Positions 22,712 through 33,400 of a stretch of DNA of 64,000 bases are shown here, one piece after another. The DNA comes from Onchidella celtica (taxonomy: Eukaryota; Mollusca; Gastropoda; Systellommatophora; Onchidiidae): assembly GCA_963931925.1 (NCBI GenBank), contig OZ007573.1, positions 37,666,796 through 37,730,795 on the forward strand, written 5' to 3'. The notes beneath the pieces are model-generated. The model had not been told where the DNA came from. It worked only from the letters and a program-made list of their open reading frames with translations, and ran no database searches. The translations under genes were made by a program, and so were the position numbers. Each line of letters begins with the position of its first letter. The stretch's first letter is position 1.

Positions 22712-25700
22712 CTTGTCTGGAATAATAGTCTTCCAATACTAAGTATGATTTCTTTTGAAATTCACAAATGTCAACTCCCACTTTTTGAAATGGTCGGTCA
22801 GGTAGCATTGACGGTAACAGCGGTTCTTTCCTCTGTGTAGGTTTCTTTGTAATGCAGTGTTTACATCTTGATACCATTTCTTTGATTTCATGGCTGATTT
22901 GGGGCCACCACACACTTTGATTTGCTCTTTCTCGGCATTTTGTTATTCCAAAGTGACCTTCGTGGATGATTTCTTTTATTCCTTGTCTCATCCAGTCATT
23001 GAGTATGGAATAACAATCCTGTCTGTTCGTACCAAGATGCCATCCACTAAGCTGAGTTCTCCTCTGAATGGATACATACTCAATGCTGCAATTTTCACAT
23101 CTTCTCTGTATTCTGGCCATCCATGTTGGACATATTCCATCGTTGTGTTGAGGCATTCATCCATTCTGCTTTCTCTTCTAATCTGGTCTAGTTTTGCATC
23201 TGATACTGGCCATGATGACATAACCTCATACACATACTGTTGTACATTTTCTTGTAGTTCAGTTTCTGTGCTGATTTTTGATGGACTTCTGGACAATGCA
23301 TCAGCAACAACCATGTCTTTCCCAGGAATATGCACTGCTTTGACTTTAAATCTCATGAGTCTCATTAAAAGTCTCTGACATCTGATGGGGCACTCTATGA
23401 GGTGTCTGTTGTTGATCAATGGCACTAAAGGTTTGTGGTCAGTGTTGAGAACAAAATGTTCCATTCCAACCAAGTACTTCTCAAATTTTTCACAAGCCCA
23501 CGTAGCAGCTAAACATTCCTTCTCTATTTGGGCATACTTCATCTCTGCTTTAGTCAGTGTTCTTGAGCAATAAGCAACTGGTCTCCAACTTTCTTTGTGT
23601 TTCTGAAGTAGAACTGCTCCGAGTCCATAACTGCTAGCATCAGCACTCACTACAGTTTCCTTTTGCAAATCAAAAAATGCTAATGTGTTTGAATCTGACA
23701 GTAATTCTTTGACTGTTTCGAATGATTTCCTTTGATCGGCTCCCCAGTACCATGCTGAGTTCTTTTGTAAAAGTTGGTTCAACGGATTCAGTATTGTTGA
23801 GAGGTTCTTGATATACCTGCCAAGATACTGGACCATTCCTAGAAACCGTCTTAGCTCAGGAATATCTTTTGGCTCTTCCATGTTTTTGATATCACTAGTA
23901 TTGAACCCATGAAATTCGCGGGGGGGGGGGGGGGGGGGGGGGATAGCTATCATGTAAAGACATGATGAAAGGTGGACTTCAAGATCTAGATCTAGATCTA
24001 GAGCTAGCCTAGATATCTGTTAGTAGATATAGATTTAGATCTAGAATCTAGATCTATTATAAAAATTGAAAATCTTCATCAACGTACCTGAACAAATGGA
24101 TCATCACGAATGTTATGGATGGACTCGGCATGTTTTTGCCACACTGTCACTGCAGCAAGAACCACGAATGTTATGGATGGACTCGGAAGCACGGTTTCAA
24201 ATTTGGGGAACCGGACGTTGAGATCGCACGGTGGACCGCAAATTCAGTGACGTCATGCCACATAAAAACTCACGCCCGGATGGTATTTATTTGGAACAAA
24301 TGCAAATTTGCGTAGTTCAAAAAAATACTTACGGAGAGTGTTCAGCAATGAGTGTAGCAAGGAATCAACTTCAGACCAAAAGAAATTTGTATGCAAAATT
24401 TGAGCTCGATTGGTGCACAGATAGCCGAGCTACGGCTTTTACAAAAAAAGCGAGTTTTTTTTTTATAATAGATTTATTTTCTCTGGATCAGGCCTCACAC
24501 CCTTTTCTGAGATTATATGTCCGAGGAACTTGACTTCACTTTGGTAGTATGTACATTTATTTTCATTCAGTTTTAATCCTGCCTTCTGGAGCTTTTCTTT
24601 TACTATTAGCAATGTCTTTGTGTGGCTTGCTTCATCTTTGGTATGGATGAGCATGTCATCAAAATAAAATACGACTCCATCTATGTTCTCAAGTATTTTC
24701 TCCATCACTTTCTGGAATATTTCAGGTGCTGACGAAATTCCAAATGGAAGTCTTTTGAAGTAAAATCTTCCCATTGGTGTAATGAAAGTTGTAAGTTTTG
24801 CACTCTCTTCATCAAGTGGTATTTGTAAATAACCTGAAGCCGCATCCAGCTTCGAAAATACTCTTGAACCCTTTAGTTTGTAAATGATGTCGTCCATTGT
24901 TGATAAGATGTACCGTTCCCTTTCGACGTTTTGGTTGAGTTTCTTGAGATCCACACAAATCCTAATGTCTCCTGAAGGCTTTAAGACTGGAACCATGGGG
25001 GATACCCATTCTGTTGGTTCATTGATTTCTTCAATAATATCATTATCTTTCATCCTCTGGAGTTCTGATTCTACTTTCTTCATAAGGGGTATAGGCACTC
25101 TACGTGATACAGGTACAGCATAAGGCCTGGTATCACTCTTTAGTTTTATCTTCACTGGTTGACAGTTTACTTTGCCACACTGGGTTACACTGTTCACCAA
25201 CCTCACTAATCCCATGTGAATAGCCGTAGATCTGCTAAGGAGATTACAAGTTGTATTCTTGACTACATACATGTCCACTTTGCTGTCATTAACTTTTACT
25301 TTAAATCTTCCCAAAGTACAAATTTTTCCTGCTGGGCTCAGCAGACTTGCCTTTGATACATCAAGTGAAGGTTGACCTAGTTGTTTCCATGTCTGTTGAT
25401 TCAGAATGTTTACATCAGCACCAGTGTCGATCTTGAATTCTATCATTTCCCCCAAAATTTCAACATTGGTAGTCCAGGGTGGAACGTTTGAAACGACGGA
25501 GCCAATAAAGTAATCTGAACAATCCTCAAGTTCTTCTTGACCCTGTCTCAAATCTACTTCTTGGACTTGTTTTGGAGTAATTGGACTTGGTCTGTTGGAT
25601 TGTCTACTCAGTCGACACATTGATGCGTAGTGATTCTGTTTTTGACAGTTATAACATTTCTTGCCAAATGCTGGACATTTACCCCAGGCATGAGTTTGTC

Positions 25701-26463
25701 CACATTTAGTGCATTCTTTTGATGAGTGACCACTGGCCTGACCTTGATACTTCCTGTCATTAAAGCTAAATCTTGCTTCAGGTTTTGGGTCCCTGTACTT
25801 CTTCCCTCTGTGAGGCTTTTCTTTCCCTTTTTTCATTTTTACTGCATCTATTTGTGCACTTGCTTCATTTTGTGTCTTGATCAGTTCATGATTAAGAGCA
25901 ATTTCTTTGGCCTTCTCTAATGACAAGTCTTCTTTTAATTGTAGTTTCTGACATACTGATTTGTCTTTTAGTCCTATGACCAATCTATCTCTTATCTGTG
26001 TGTCTCTATCAGCAAATTCACAGTATTCTGCCAGCTTGTAAAGAATTCTAATAAATTCTTCAACTGTTTCACCCTCCTCTTGGATACGTTTGTGAAAAAT
26101 CGATCTCTCCCAAATTATGTTCCGCTTTGGAATGAAGTGTTCTTCAAACTTTTGTAGAACGCAATCAAAATCGTTTTTCTGTCCTTCATTTTCGAATGTA
26201 AAACTGGCAAAAATATCTTCAGCTTCTTTGCCCATCGAGTAGACTAGTGTCGCAACTTGGACTTCCCCACTGTCTTTGGATAATTTACTGGCTGTTCTGT
26301 ATCTGTTAAATCTCGTCCTCCATTCTTTCCACTTCGGATGCTGGAAATCTATAGGTTCTGGGGGATTGAGTTTAGGCATCTTGTTTCTAAATGTTACTGT
26401 TATTTTGACTGTAAGTTTCTTAATCTGCAGGTCACGGGTGGGAAACCTTCCAAATTTGGTCAA
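22712..26463 (-). pseudogene. Ty3 fossil 1: gag, protease, RT, RNase H, start of integrase
   Basis: On -, gag starts near 26379 (MPKLNPPEPIDF) and has a knuckle CYNCQKQNHYASMC. Protease KIDTGADVN, RT KRLPFGISSAPEIFQ and YFDDMLIHT, RNase H CDAS-like block and DHKPLVPLINN, then the integrase HHCC (GHFGITKC, CKHC) follow. Gag and pol appear to share one long frame. A 0.6-kb unrelated insertion (23891-24470) separates RT from RNase H, and the Helitron separates the integrase. Fossil part. Confidence 0.9.
23891..24470. mobile_element. Unclassified insertion of about 575 bp in Ty3 fossil 1
   Basis: Starts after the host block CCATGTTTTTGAT and ends at a T-rich run before AGATTTATTTTC. Contains a G run of about 24 (23918-23942), a (TAGATC)n patch (23976-24060) and a 21-bp direct repeat, ACGAATGTTATGGATGGACT plus C (24107 and 24163). 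The T-rich right end could be the tail of a - strand retroposon, but no tRNA-like promoter was found. No coding. Confidence 0.5.
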
Positions 26464-26786
26464 AACAAACTGGTGGTAAATCTAGATTAAATCTATAATG
26501 TCTAGATCTAGATCTAACCTATATCACTTCAACAGTGCTCGAACAGTTCTTGGTCTAGATCTATTATGCTAGAGTTAGTGGTTATTGTCTAGATCCAGCC
26601 CTAGATTAGATCTGCTCAGTAGTAAACTAACAGTCACAGTTCACACAGCACAGTGGCCCACGTGGGTAAAATGCAAGGTTAACACAACACTTCGTTCAGG
26701 ACCCGTTTGGTCCCTTTTAGGCTTTAAAGTATAGATCTATTGATCATCTAGATGTCCTAGAAGATGCTTAAAATTTCCGTCGATTT

Positions 26787-26801
26787 TCACTTCTGACACC
26801 A
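26787..26801 (-). promoter_or_regulatory. Primer-binding-site-like motif of Ty3 fossil 1
   Basis: TGGTGTCAGAAGTG on -, directly after the CACA end of the 5' LTR, the position and form of a tRNA primer site in Ty3-type elements. Confidence 0.8.
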
Positions 26802-26960
26802 TGTGTTGTACAGGATTTATAGGGCGTATTCTTTCTACTCTAGCCATGACACGTGTTGTCTGTCCGCCATGTTGGTCATCAAGTGCTTGCCGTTGGCGCT
26901 CCTCATTGCCAGGTTTATACAAGTTGCCACATTGCCTTGTATGACTCAATTATCAGCACA
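26802..26960 (-). repeat. 5' LTR of Ty3 fossil 1
   Basis: 159 bp, about 98% identical to 11724-11882. Followed outward by GCGGC, the target duplication. Confidence 0.93.
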
Positions 26961-27031
26961 GCGGCCATGGCTCGAACCCGGGACCTTAAGATCTCGAGCC
27001 CGAAGCACTAACCACTCGGCCATGGCACCTC
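26961..27031 (-). repeat. tRNA-derived SINE, 5' head
   Basis: On -, TGGCCGAGTGGTTAG (A box) and GGTTCGAGCC (B box) lie at tRNA-like spacing in a 5' GGAGGTGCCA context. Ser/Leu-type tRNA resemblance. Continues, across the LTR insertion, into 11723-11545. The internal RNA polymerase III promoter boxes are both preserved. Confidence 0.85.
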
Positions 27032-27189
27032 CTTTTTTGTACTCCAAGTTTTATAAAAACAGGGAGTACTTTACGATGGGAATGAGAAAAATGTCTGTGT
27101 GTGTGTAAACAAACATCATGTAGTTCTACTACTACTAGTAATACTACTACTGTCTACTAATGGCATGTGTTCATTTTGATGTTTTGCAT

Positions 27190-30100
27190 GCGCTGTGTTC
27201 CTATGGATCTCGATCTGCTGGCGACCTGGACCACCACTGAGGATGAGGTGTCCCTCAACTTCCTGTGTAGAAACTGCGCCTTTGCCAATGGATCTTATGA
27301 CATTACTGCATCGCTACACAGGCTGTTTGCTGCATCCGACTCCCAGCCTGAATCTGTTCTTCAGGCAGTTGTCTGTAGTGAGCGCCTGCTACTGCAGACT
27401 TACACAGTGGGCCTGCCTGCACAAAGAACCACCACCTCAGCAGTTCCTGGTGTTCGTGATGCGGTGTCAACAGAGATCCTTAGGAAGTTCTCCCCCATCA
27501 TGCTTGCTGACCACCTCCCACTTGCAGTCTTTGGTGATGGGAACTGCCTCTACAGGGCTATCTCAAGAGGACTTTTTGGACACGAGAACCACCACATGCA
27601 CATCAGACTACTGACTGCACTGGAGATCGCGGAGTATCCAGCGTACCACGATGCAGCCTCACCAGACTACATTGACCTCATCAGAGAGCCGACTTTAGTG
27701 AATGACCCCTACCCCAACATTCTGCGCTCTACCTGCAAGCAGCGGGGGTGGAGTGAGATTCTGCATCTGTATGCAGCCAGTGCAGCACTACAGAAGGCGC
27801 TGCTGTCCTACTGCCCACCAGTTCTCAGTGAACACTACCTAACCAGACCACTGTCACGTAAGGTCTGCGGACGAGGTGTGTCCTCAACAGCAACGCCAGT
27901 TGTCAAAATCATGTGGACTATGGGACACATGCCGAACACCCAGGATGAGTTTGTGCCTAGCCACTTCGTGGTACTGCACTGCCTTGCACCACCCAGGATG
28001 AGCTTTGTGGATCTCACTGATTCAAAACCCTCACATAGTGCTGCCAGGAAGACCTCTACCCTGCGACCAACCACATCTGATAAGGACACCTTCAGTAGGG
28101 ACTATTCTTTTAGTAAGCTGTCAGATTCACAAGCTGCCAGTGACAGTGAGCAGTCAGATTCACAAGCTGCCAGTGACAGTGAGCAGTCAGATTCACCAGC
28201 TGCCAGTGACAGTGAGCTGTCAGAGTCGCCACTTGGGGGAATCAAACCTACATCACCACCTGCTGCTGGTCCTTCTCCTGTGTTTACTGATGATACCCTG
28301 CCACCTTCCCCAGCTGGTAGTGATAGTGCACCCTCAGATCATATTAGCATGGACACTGACTATCCTACTGGCAGTCAAGGGTATGACTTGCCCATTCCTG
28401 GGAGGTTCCTGAGCATGCCAGATTTGGTGTCTGTCATTCAGTCTGAGAAAAAACACAAGTCGCAGCGGATACCAACTGGACTGAAGCAGAATAAGTATTT
28501 CTGCTTCGACAATACAGACAATATCGAACACCAACGCAATGGTAAACCAAGTTGCTTTTGGGATGATTGTGGTGCCTGGAAGGCTATTGCCACTAACAAA
28601 TCGTACGTGCTGCGTGGCGAATCAACACTGACTGAACTAAAACATAGACAGGGACAGTATGGACTCATGAAGAGACAGATGGTGGATGGCAAAAGCAAAC
28701 AAGTGTTCACTGTCCTACAGCAGCAGCCTCCACCTGAGCTCATCATCGTAGTCCACAGAGCATATGCTGTTCACACTGTCTCCGAAGACTACAAGCGGAG
28801 GATTTTTTGGATCGAAAAAAACCAGGATGACGCTGACAGTGACACAACCGCAGTAGCGGAGTATGTGGGATCTTTCCCGACTGCTGCCATGGATAGGATG
28901 GAGTCACGACGTGACAATGTCCCCATTCGAGACAGTAAACGGTTCACGGACGGTGTCAACGTGCCGAGTGGTCCACAGTCCCATAAGTCGCCATCACCAG
29001 CTGGCAGTGGCAGTGCATTCGCACATATCAGCATGGATACTGACTATCCTATTGCCAGTGGAGGATATGACTTGCCCATTCCTGGGAGGTTCCTAAGCAT
29101 GTCAGATTTAGTGTTGAACATCAACGCTGATATAAAAGAGAAGTCGCAGCTGATACCTACTGGACTGAAGCAGAATAAATATTTCTTCTTTGACAACAGT
29201 GACAATATGAAACGCCGACGCAATGGTCAACCAAGTCGCTTCTGGGATGATTGTGGTGCCTGGAAGACTGGTGCCACTAACAAATCGTACGTGCTGCGTG
29301 GCGAACTGTCTGAACTGATACATAGACACGGACAGTATGGACTCATGAAGAGACAGATGGTGGATGGCAAAAGCAAACAAGTGTTCACTGTCCTACAGCA
29401 GCAGCCTCCACCTGAGCTCATCATCGTAGTCCACAGAGCATATGCTGTTCACACTGTCTCCGAAGACTACAAGCGGAGGATTTCTTGGATAGAAAAACCC
29501 GATGGCACTGACAGTGACATGACAGCAGTAGCAGAGTATGTGGGCTCATTTCCAGGCCGAGCTCCCCATGGAAATACAAAGAGTACTGCACCGAAGGATT
29601 ATATTTGGATGCCACCCGCTGCAATGGATCGGATGAAGGAAGAGGCAAGGGACAATGCCCCCAGTCAAGTGTATAGGAAACTGATTTTGAACAGTGATGA
29701 TGTATTCAGTGCTCCAAGGTCCTACACTCAGGTGAAGAATGCCAGATACCGTCAGAAAAAGGAACAGTCGGCTACAGGAAACCGGGCCAACTTTGCTGGC
29801 CATGTACAGACAGTTGAGACCATGGTGCAAAGTCACCCATTTGTACAGTGGTTAGTCCATGCTAAGGGCAAGGTGCCTTCTATCATCTTGTACACAGAAG
29901 AACAAATGATAGACATTAAGCGCTTCTGCTGTTCTGGACCTATTGGAGCGACAACAGTTTTGGGATTTGACAAGACTTTCAACATTGGAGATGTGCATGC
30001 GACTTGTGCTGCCTTCAAGAACTTGGCAGTGACCCGATATGACATCAACGACCACCCGATCTTCCCTGGCCCCATGTTTTTACATGGCAACTCAGACTAC

Positions 30101-30922
30101 AGATCATACTGTGCCTTTTTTTCTCATCTGGCTGGAAAGCTCAACGATGCTCCTTCATCACCAATCATCGGCTCCGACGAGGAGCAAGCCATGAGGAAGG
30201 CTATGAAGACAGCCTTCCCAGACTCGCCAACGCTTGTGTGCTCACGGCATTTGAGAAAGAACTGCATGGATTACCTGAAGGATAAAGTTGGTGTGAATGA
30301 CAGGGACAGGTCTCGGATCGTGAACTCTGTATTCGCCAAGGACGGAATAACTGGGGCTGCTGACGACATTGTGTTTGCATACCGACTGGGTGAGACCAAG
30401 AAGATCTATGACGTGACAGGCATTGGCTTTGATCGATACTTTCAGGACCGGATTGTGCCACTTTTGCATGAAAACCTGAACACTCAGTTGAAGACATCTA
30501 CCTCCGGCCTGACAACATGGACAAACAACAACTGTGAACGTTTGAACGGAGTCCTGAAACACGCAGTCAACTGGAAACCACAGCCACTGACAGACCTGGT
30601 GGACACACTTTATGAAGTTGTTAAAGGGCAATACAAGGACTTGGAGATGAGTTTGGTTGGACAGGGAAACTACAGGCTGACAGAGAACTTTAGACACTTT
30701 GCTGTTCCCATTGCCATCTGGAATAACAAAACCACAGAGCAACGACGACAACACTTCCATCGTTTCATGCAGGCTATCCTGAAGAACAATTCTAGACTGG
30801 TCACTTCAACTGATGGACAGACGACAGTGATTGGTCCAGGAGTTGCAGGTGGAAAGAAGCCAGGGCAGAGGAAGAGGAAGAGGAAGAGGAAGAGGAAGAG
30901 AAATGCCAAGACAACTTATTGA
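27190..30922 (+). CDS. MULE long exon: zinc-finger half, OTU-like protease, duplicated domain, MULE transposase
   Basis: Open for 1244 residues; the frame itself runs from 27167. Residue numbers count from 27167. RCV (9-11) and FLCRNC complete the finger begun in exon 1. An OTU-like domain follows: FGDGNCLYRAIS (Cys127), later SHFVVLHC (His near 266). Then come three Ser/Asp-rich 11-mers (SDSQAASDSEQ), two copies of a 180-residue domain (28340-28880 and 29030-29560; LPIPGRFLSM, GLKQNKYF, FWDDCGAWK, GQYGLMKRQMVDG) and a MULE DDE core: Asp935 in GFDKTFN, Asp1004 in GSDEEQAM, CSRHLRKNC, Glu1124 in NNCERLN. A KRKRKRKR tail may be a nuclear signal. No stop. The acceptor reads GCAT, not AG, so splicing may be lost. 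Confidence 0.85.
28120..28222 (+). repeat. 33-bp coding minisatellite, three units
   Basis: Three in-frame repeats encode SDSQAASDSEQ and variants in the linker after the OTU-like domain of the MULE protein. Confidence 0.85.
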
Positions 30923-32400
30923 CTGTGACCAGATGGTTTGGTCTTGTACACAAGAAGTTTCTTTTCCGAATCGAGTACGGTACCGGTTTGAATGGTTATC
31001 GAGAGTGGGGGAATAGAATCCGGAATTTGAGGAGTTCTCGACGAAGAATCATTAGCAGACTTCGACATAGTGAACAAAATGCGCACTCACCTTTAGGCTG
31101 AACAAAAATAGGGAAGGCTAAACACACACAAGCCAAGACCTATCGGCCATGGTCAAGATTACACACACAAGCCAAGACCTATCGGCCATGGTCAAGATTA
31201 GAGTACCAAGATTTCCGCACATCCAGAGACACTTCCTATGAACTTCAATGCACTTCATACAAGTTTTTGTGGACAGTGTGGGACGTCTTGAGATGGCTGT
31301 TCGCAGTTAATGGGACGTTAAGCAAAATGTAATAATGTTGTGTTTGTCAGTTCATTTCTAGTCATATGGGAGAGTGCTCAAGCCCAGTTTGTGTTTAAAG
31401 CTTGTATTTAAAGCTATCCCAGTCTAGTCTCCATCAGTACATCTTCAAGACGCGATAATCATAAGTCAGGCCGAGGCTTACACACTGAATTATTTTGTAC
31501 ATGTAAACAAAGTGTTACCTTCGGTCAATGTCAGATCATGAAATACTTGCCCAATATCTAACTGGATATTCAACTCTTTTCAGCCTGCCTGAAAGTGCTC
31601 TGGGTTGATGTTATCTCTTCACATTGTAGTGCCTTGAACCGACAGGCCTGACTCTCACTTTTCTTTTTGTAGGAAGAGTAAATGCCGTGTTTAAGACTAA
31701 GAGGCATGTTTTTAATGCACATTTTATACAAAGTTGATTTAAACAGATGTCTTGTTGTATTTGTCAGTTCATTTCTAGTCCTATGGGTGAGTGCTCAAGG
31801 CCAATTTGTGTTTATACTGTCCCGTTTTAGCAACCTACTTCACTATTTTTTTCAATGTTTTTATTTTCATATCTGTGTTGTTGAAGTTGAATGGCCTATA
31901 GATGTGCTTTTAAACTTTTATACTAAGTCAGGTCCCACCCATTTCGGCTTGTTGTACACATTTTTGTGACTGTTACATCTGAACTTGCACTTGAATTTAG
32001 GGCTAAGTAAGCCTCATGTCTTTTTTAGGTGCCCTAGTCTTTTCTCTTGTCGATGATTTTCTTCTCAGTTGTATTTATGTTGTTATTTTGTTGCTTCTTT
32101 GGAGCTTTTAAGGGTTTTTTTCTTTCTAAGACATGGATTGTGTTTGTAATTCAAATTTAGTAATAATCATCACTCATCATATTCAAATTTTTTGTCCATG
32201 ATTTCTTTTTCCCTTTCCAGAAGGTCTTTGAAAAGATTATCATTTTTTGCACTTTTACTTTTAGTTGTTTATGTCAATTTGTTCCAACTAGGAGCAATTC
32301 TATTAGAATAAGAATTTGTTTCTAATTTTAATTGAATTCTGTTTTATAAATAACTTTTGGAAGGCATTTCTTGTTCTTTGGTCATTTACTAATGTAACAG
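30923..32400. other. MULE 3' region, non-coding with internal duplications
   Basis: No gene. ACACACAAGCCAAGACCTAT plus CGGCCATGGTCAAGATTA occurs twice in tandem (31122-31200). A 60-bp block with TCAGTTCATTTCTAGTC and GAGTGCTCAAG recurs at 31339-31398 and 31754-31813. The rest is AT-rich. Open frames such as 31682-31969 show no known motif. Confidence 0.6.
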
Positions 32401-32515
32401 GAGACAGAGAGAGAGGCAGAGAGAGACAGGGACAGAGAGAGACACACACACACAGAGAGAGAGAGACACACAGAGAGAGAGACAGAGACAGTCAGAGACA
32501 CACACACACACACCC
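32400..32515. repeat. (GA)n / (CA)n microsatellite
   Basis: GAGAGA and ACACAC runs alternate just inside the right MULE end. Open frames here are low complexity. Confidence 0.9.
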
Positions 32516-32519
32516 GATA

Positions 32520-32596
32520 ATTGGTGATATGCGGTGATATTACGCGATGTGCGGTGATATGCGGTGATATTTAGTGATATGCGGTAAATAGCCGGT
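32520..32596 (-). repeat. Right terminal inverted repeat of the MULE
   Basis: Reverse complement of the left end; GCGGTGATATTTAGTGATAT then GCGGTAA. Contains four GCGGTGATAT-type motifs. Followed at once by CCTACAGCTG. Confidence 0.85.
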
Positions 32597-33400
32597 CCTA
32601 CAGCTGAACTAGATCTAGAGTCGTTTCAGGTCAAACCGACCATCAGACAAAACCGGCCAATTCTTACTGCGATGTTTACTTTCGTTTCGTGTCGACTTAC
32701 TTTTAATGCTTGTTTTACAAAAAACATGCCACCGTCTTCTTGGATGCTTCTACTTCCGTTTTCAAGTGCGGCAGAGCGGGAAGTTACGAAAACTCATCGA
32801 TTTCAGTGAAATATCTGCAACATTTCTCCAAAACGTGAGTACTCCCTCCATCACTGTTCATTGCAGCCATTGACAGGAAGTCTCGTTTTAAGTGAGACTT
32901 GGGCTAACCATAAATAGATTTAGGTCAAACATGACTTCTATCCCCTTAATAGTAACATGGAAGCCACTTTATGTGGCTGGGCGGTGTTCACCTTCATTTT
33001 TGCCCACGTGTTGGGGTGGCCGGTTTTACCAAATAATTTTGTGGCGATTATGGTGAAACCGGCCATGATTAAATTTGTTTAAAAAATTAAAAATGGGAGG
33101 CATAAAGAGAGAGAAACCTGAAAAAGCAGCTTACAATTTGTTTCATCATCATCTACTTTTCTCCCTCCACACTCACTTCTTCATCCTTCTCATCCTCCCA
33201 CCCCCCCCCTCCTTTTCCCCCTCCCCCGGCTCATCATCATCACATCGTCATCTCCTTTTCCTCTGCGTCTTCCTCCTCCTCATCATCATTATCAGCATAA
33301 TCGTCGTCGTCGTCATCATCATCATCAAAAATCGTCATATTAGTGTGACTGCGAAGTGTTAGTTAGTTTATTTATTTTACTTTGTTACAGGGGCGCCACA

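Larger units (their letters stand above)
11724..26960 (-). mobile_element. Ty3-type LTR retroelement fossil 1 (about 15.2 kb with insertions)
   Basis: Fossil of the Ty3 (gypsy) lineage lying on -, with two 159-bp LTRs and 5-bp target duplications (GCGGC, 11719-11723 and 26961-26965). Next to the 5' LTR is a primer-site-like TGGTGTCAGAAGTG; next to the 3' LTR a purine tract (11883-11895). Parts in order on -: gag with a CCHC knuckle, protease (DTGAD type), reverse transcriptase, RNase H, integrase. It is broken, mainly by a Helitron in the integrase region, a 0.6-kb insertion in pol and a small MITE near the 3' end. The LTRs differ at only three sites, all transitions (about 98% identity), so it is young. 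Confidence 0.93.
10572..32606 (+). mobile_element. Mutator-like element (MULE) with OTU-like domain, 22 kb including nested insertions
   Basis: The direct repeat CCTACAGCTG (10572-10581 and 32597-32606) flanks inverted ends. The left end (from 10582) and the reverse complement of the right end (to 32596) share about 28 bp, including ACCGCATATCACTAAATAT, followed by tandem ATCACCGCAYATC motifs on both sides. A 10-bp target duplication fits the 8-11 bp usual for MULEs. Inside, exon 1 (to 10976) and the long exon 27190-30922 lie on + and join in phase. The 16-kb gap is an intron filled by a SINE, a Ty3 fossil, a Helitron and a hAT element. Without these the MULE would be about 6.7 kb. Confidence 0.85.

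Noticed and set aside
26961-27031. Functional tRNA gene on -
   Set aside because: A and B boxes are present, but the acceptor stem does not pair and the sequence runs on into a SINE body.
29833-30760. Several 85-172 residue frames on - across the MULE core
   Set aside because: Shadows of the + strand transposase, which has clear catalytic motifs.
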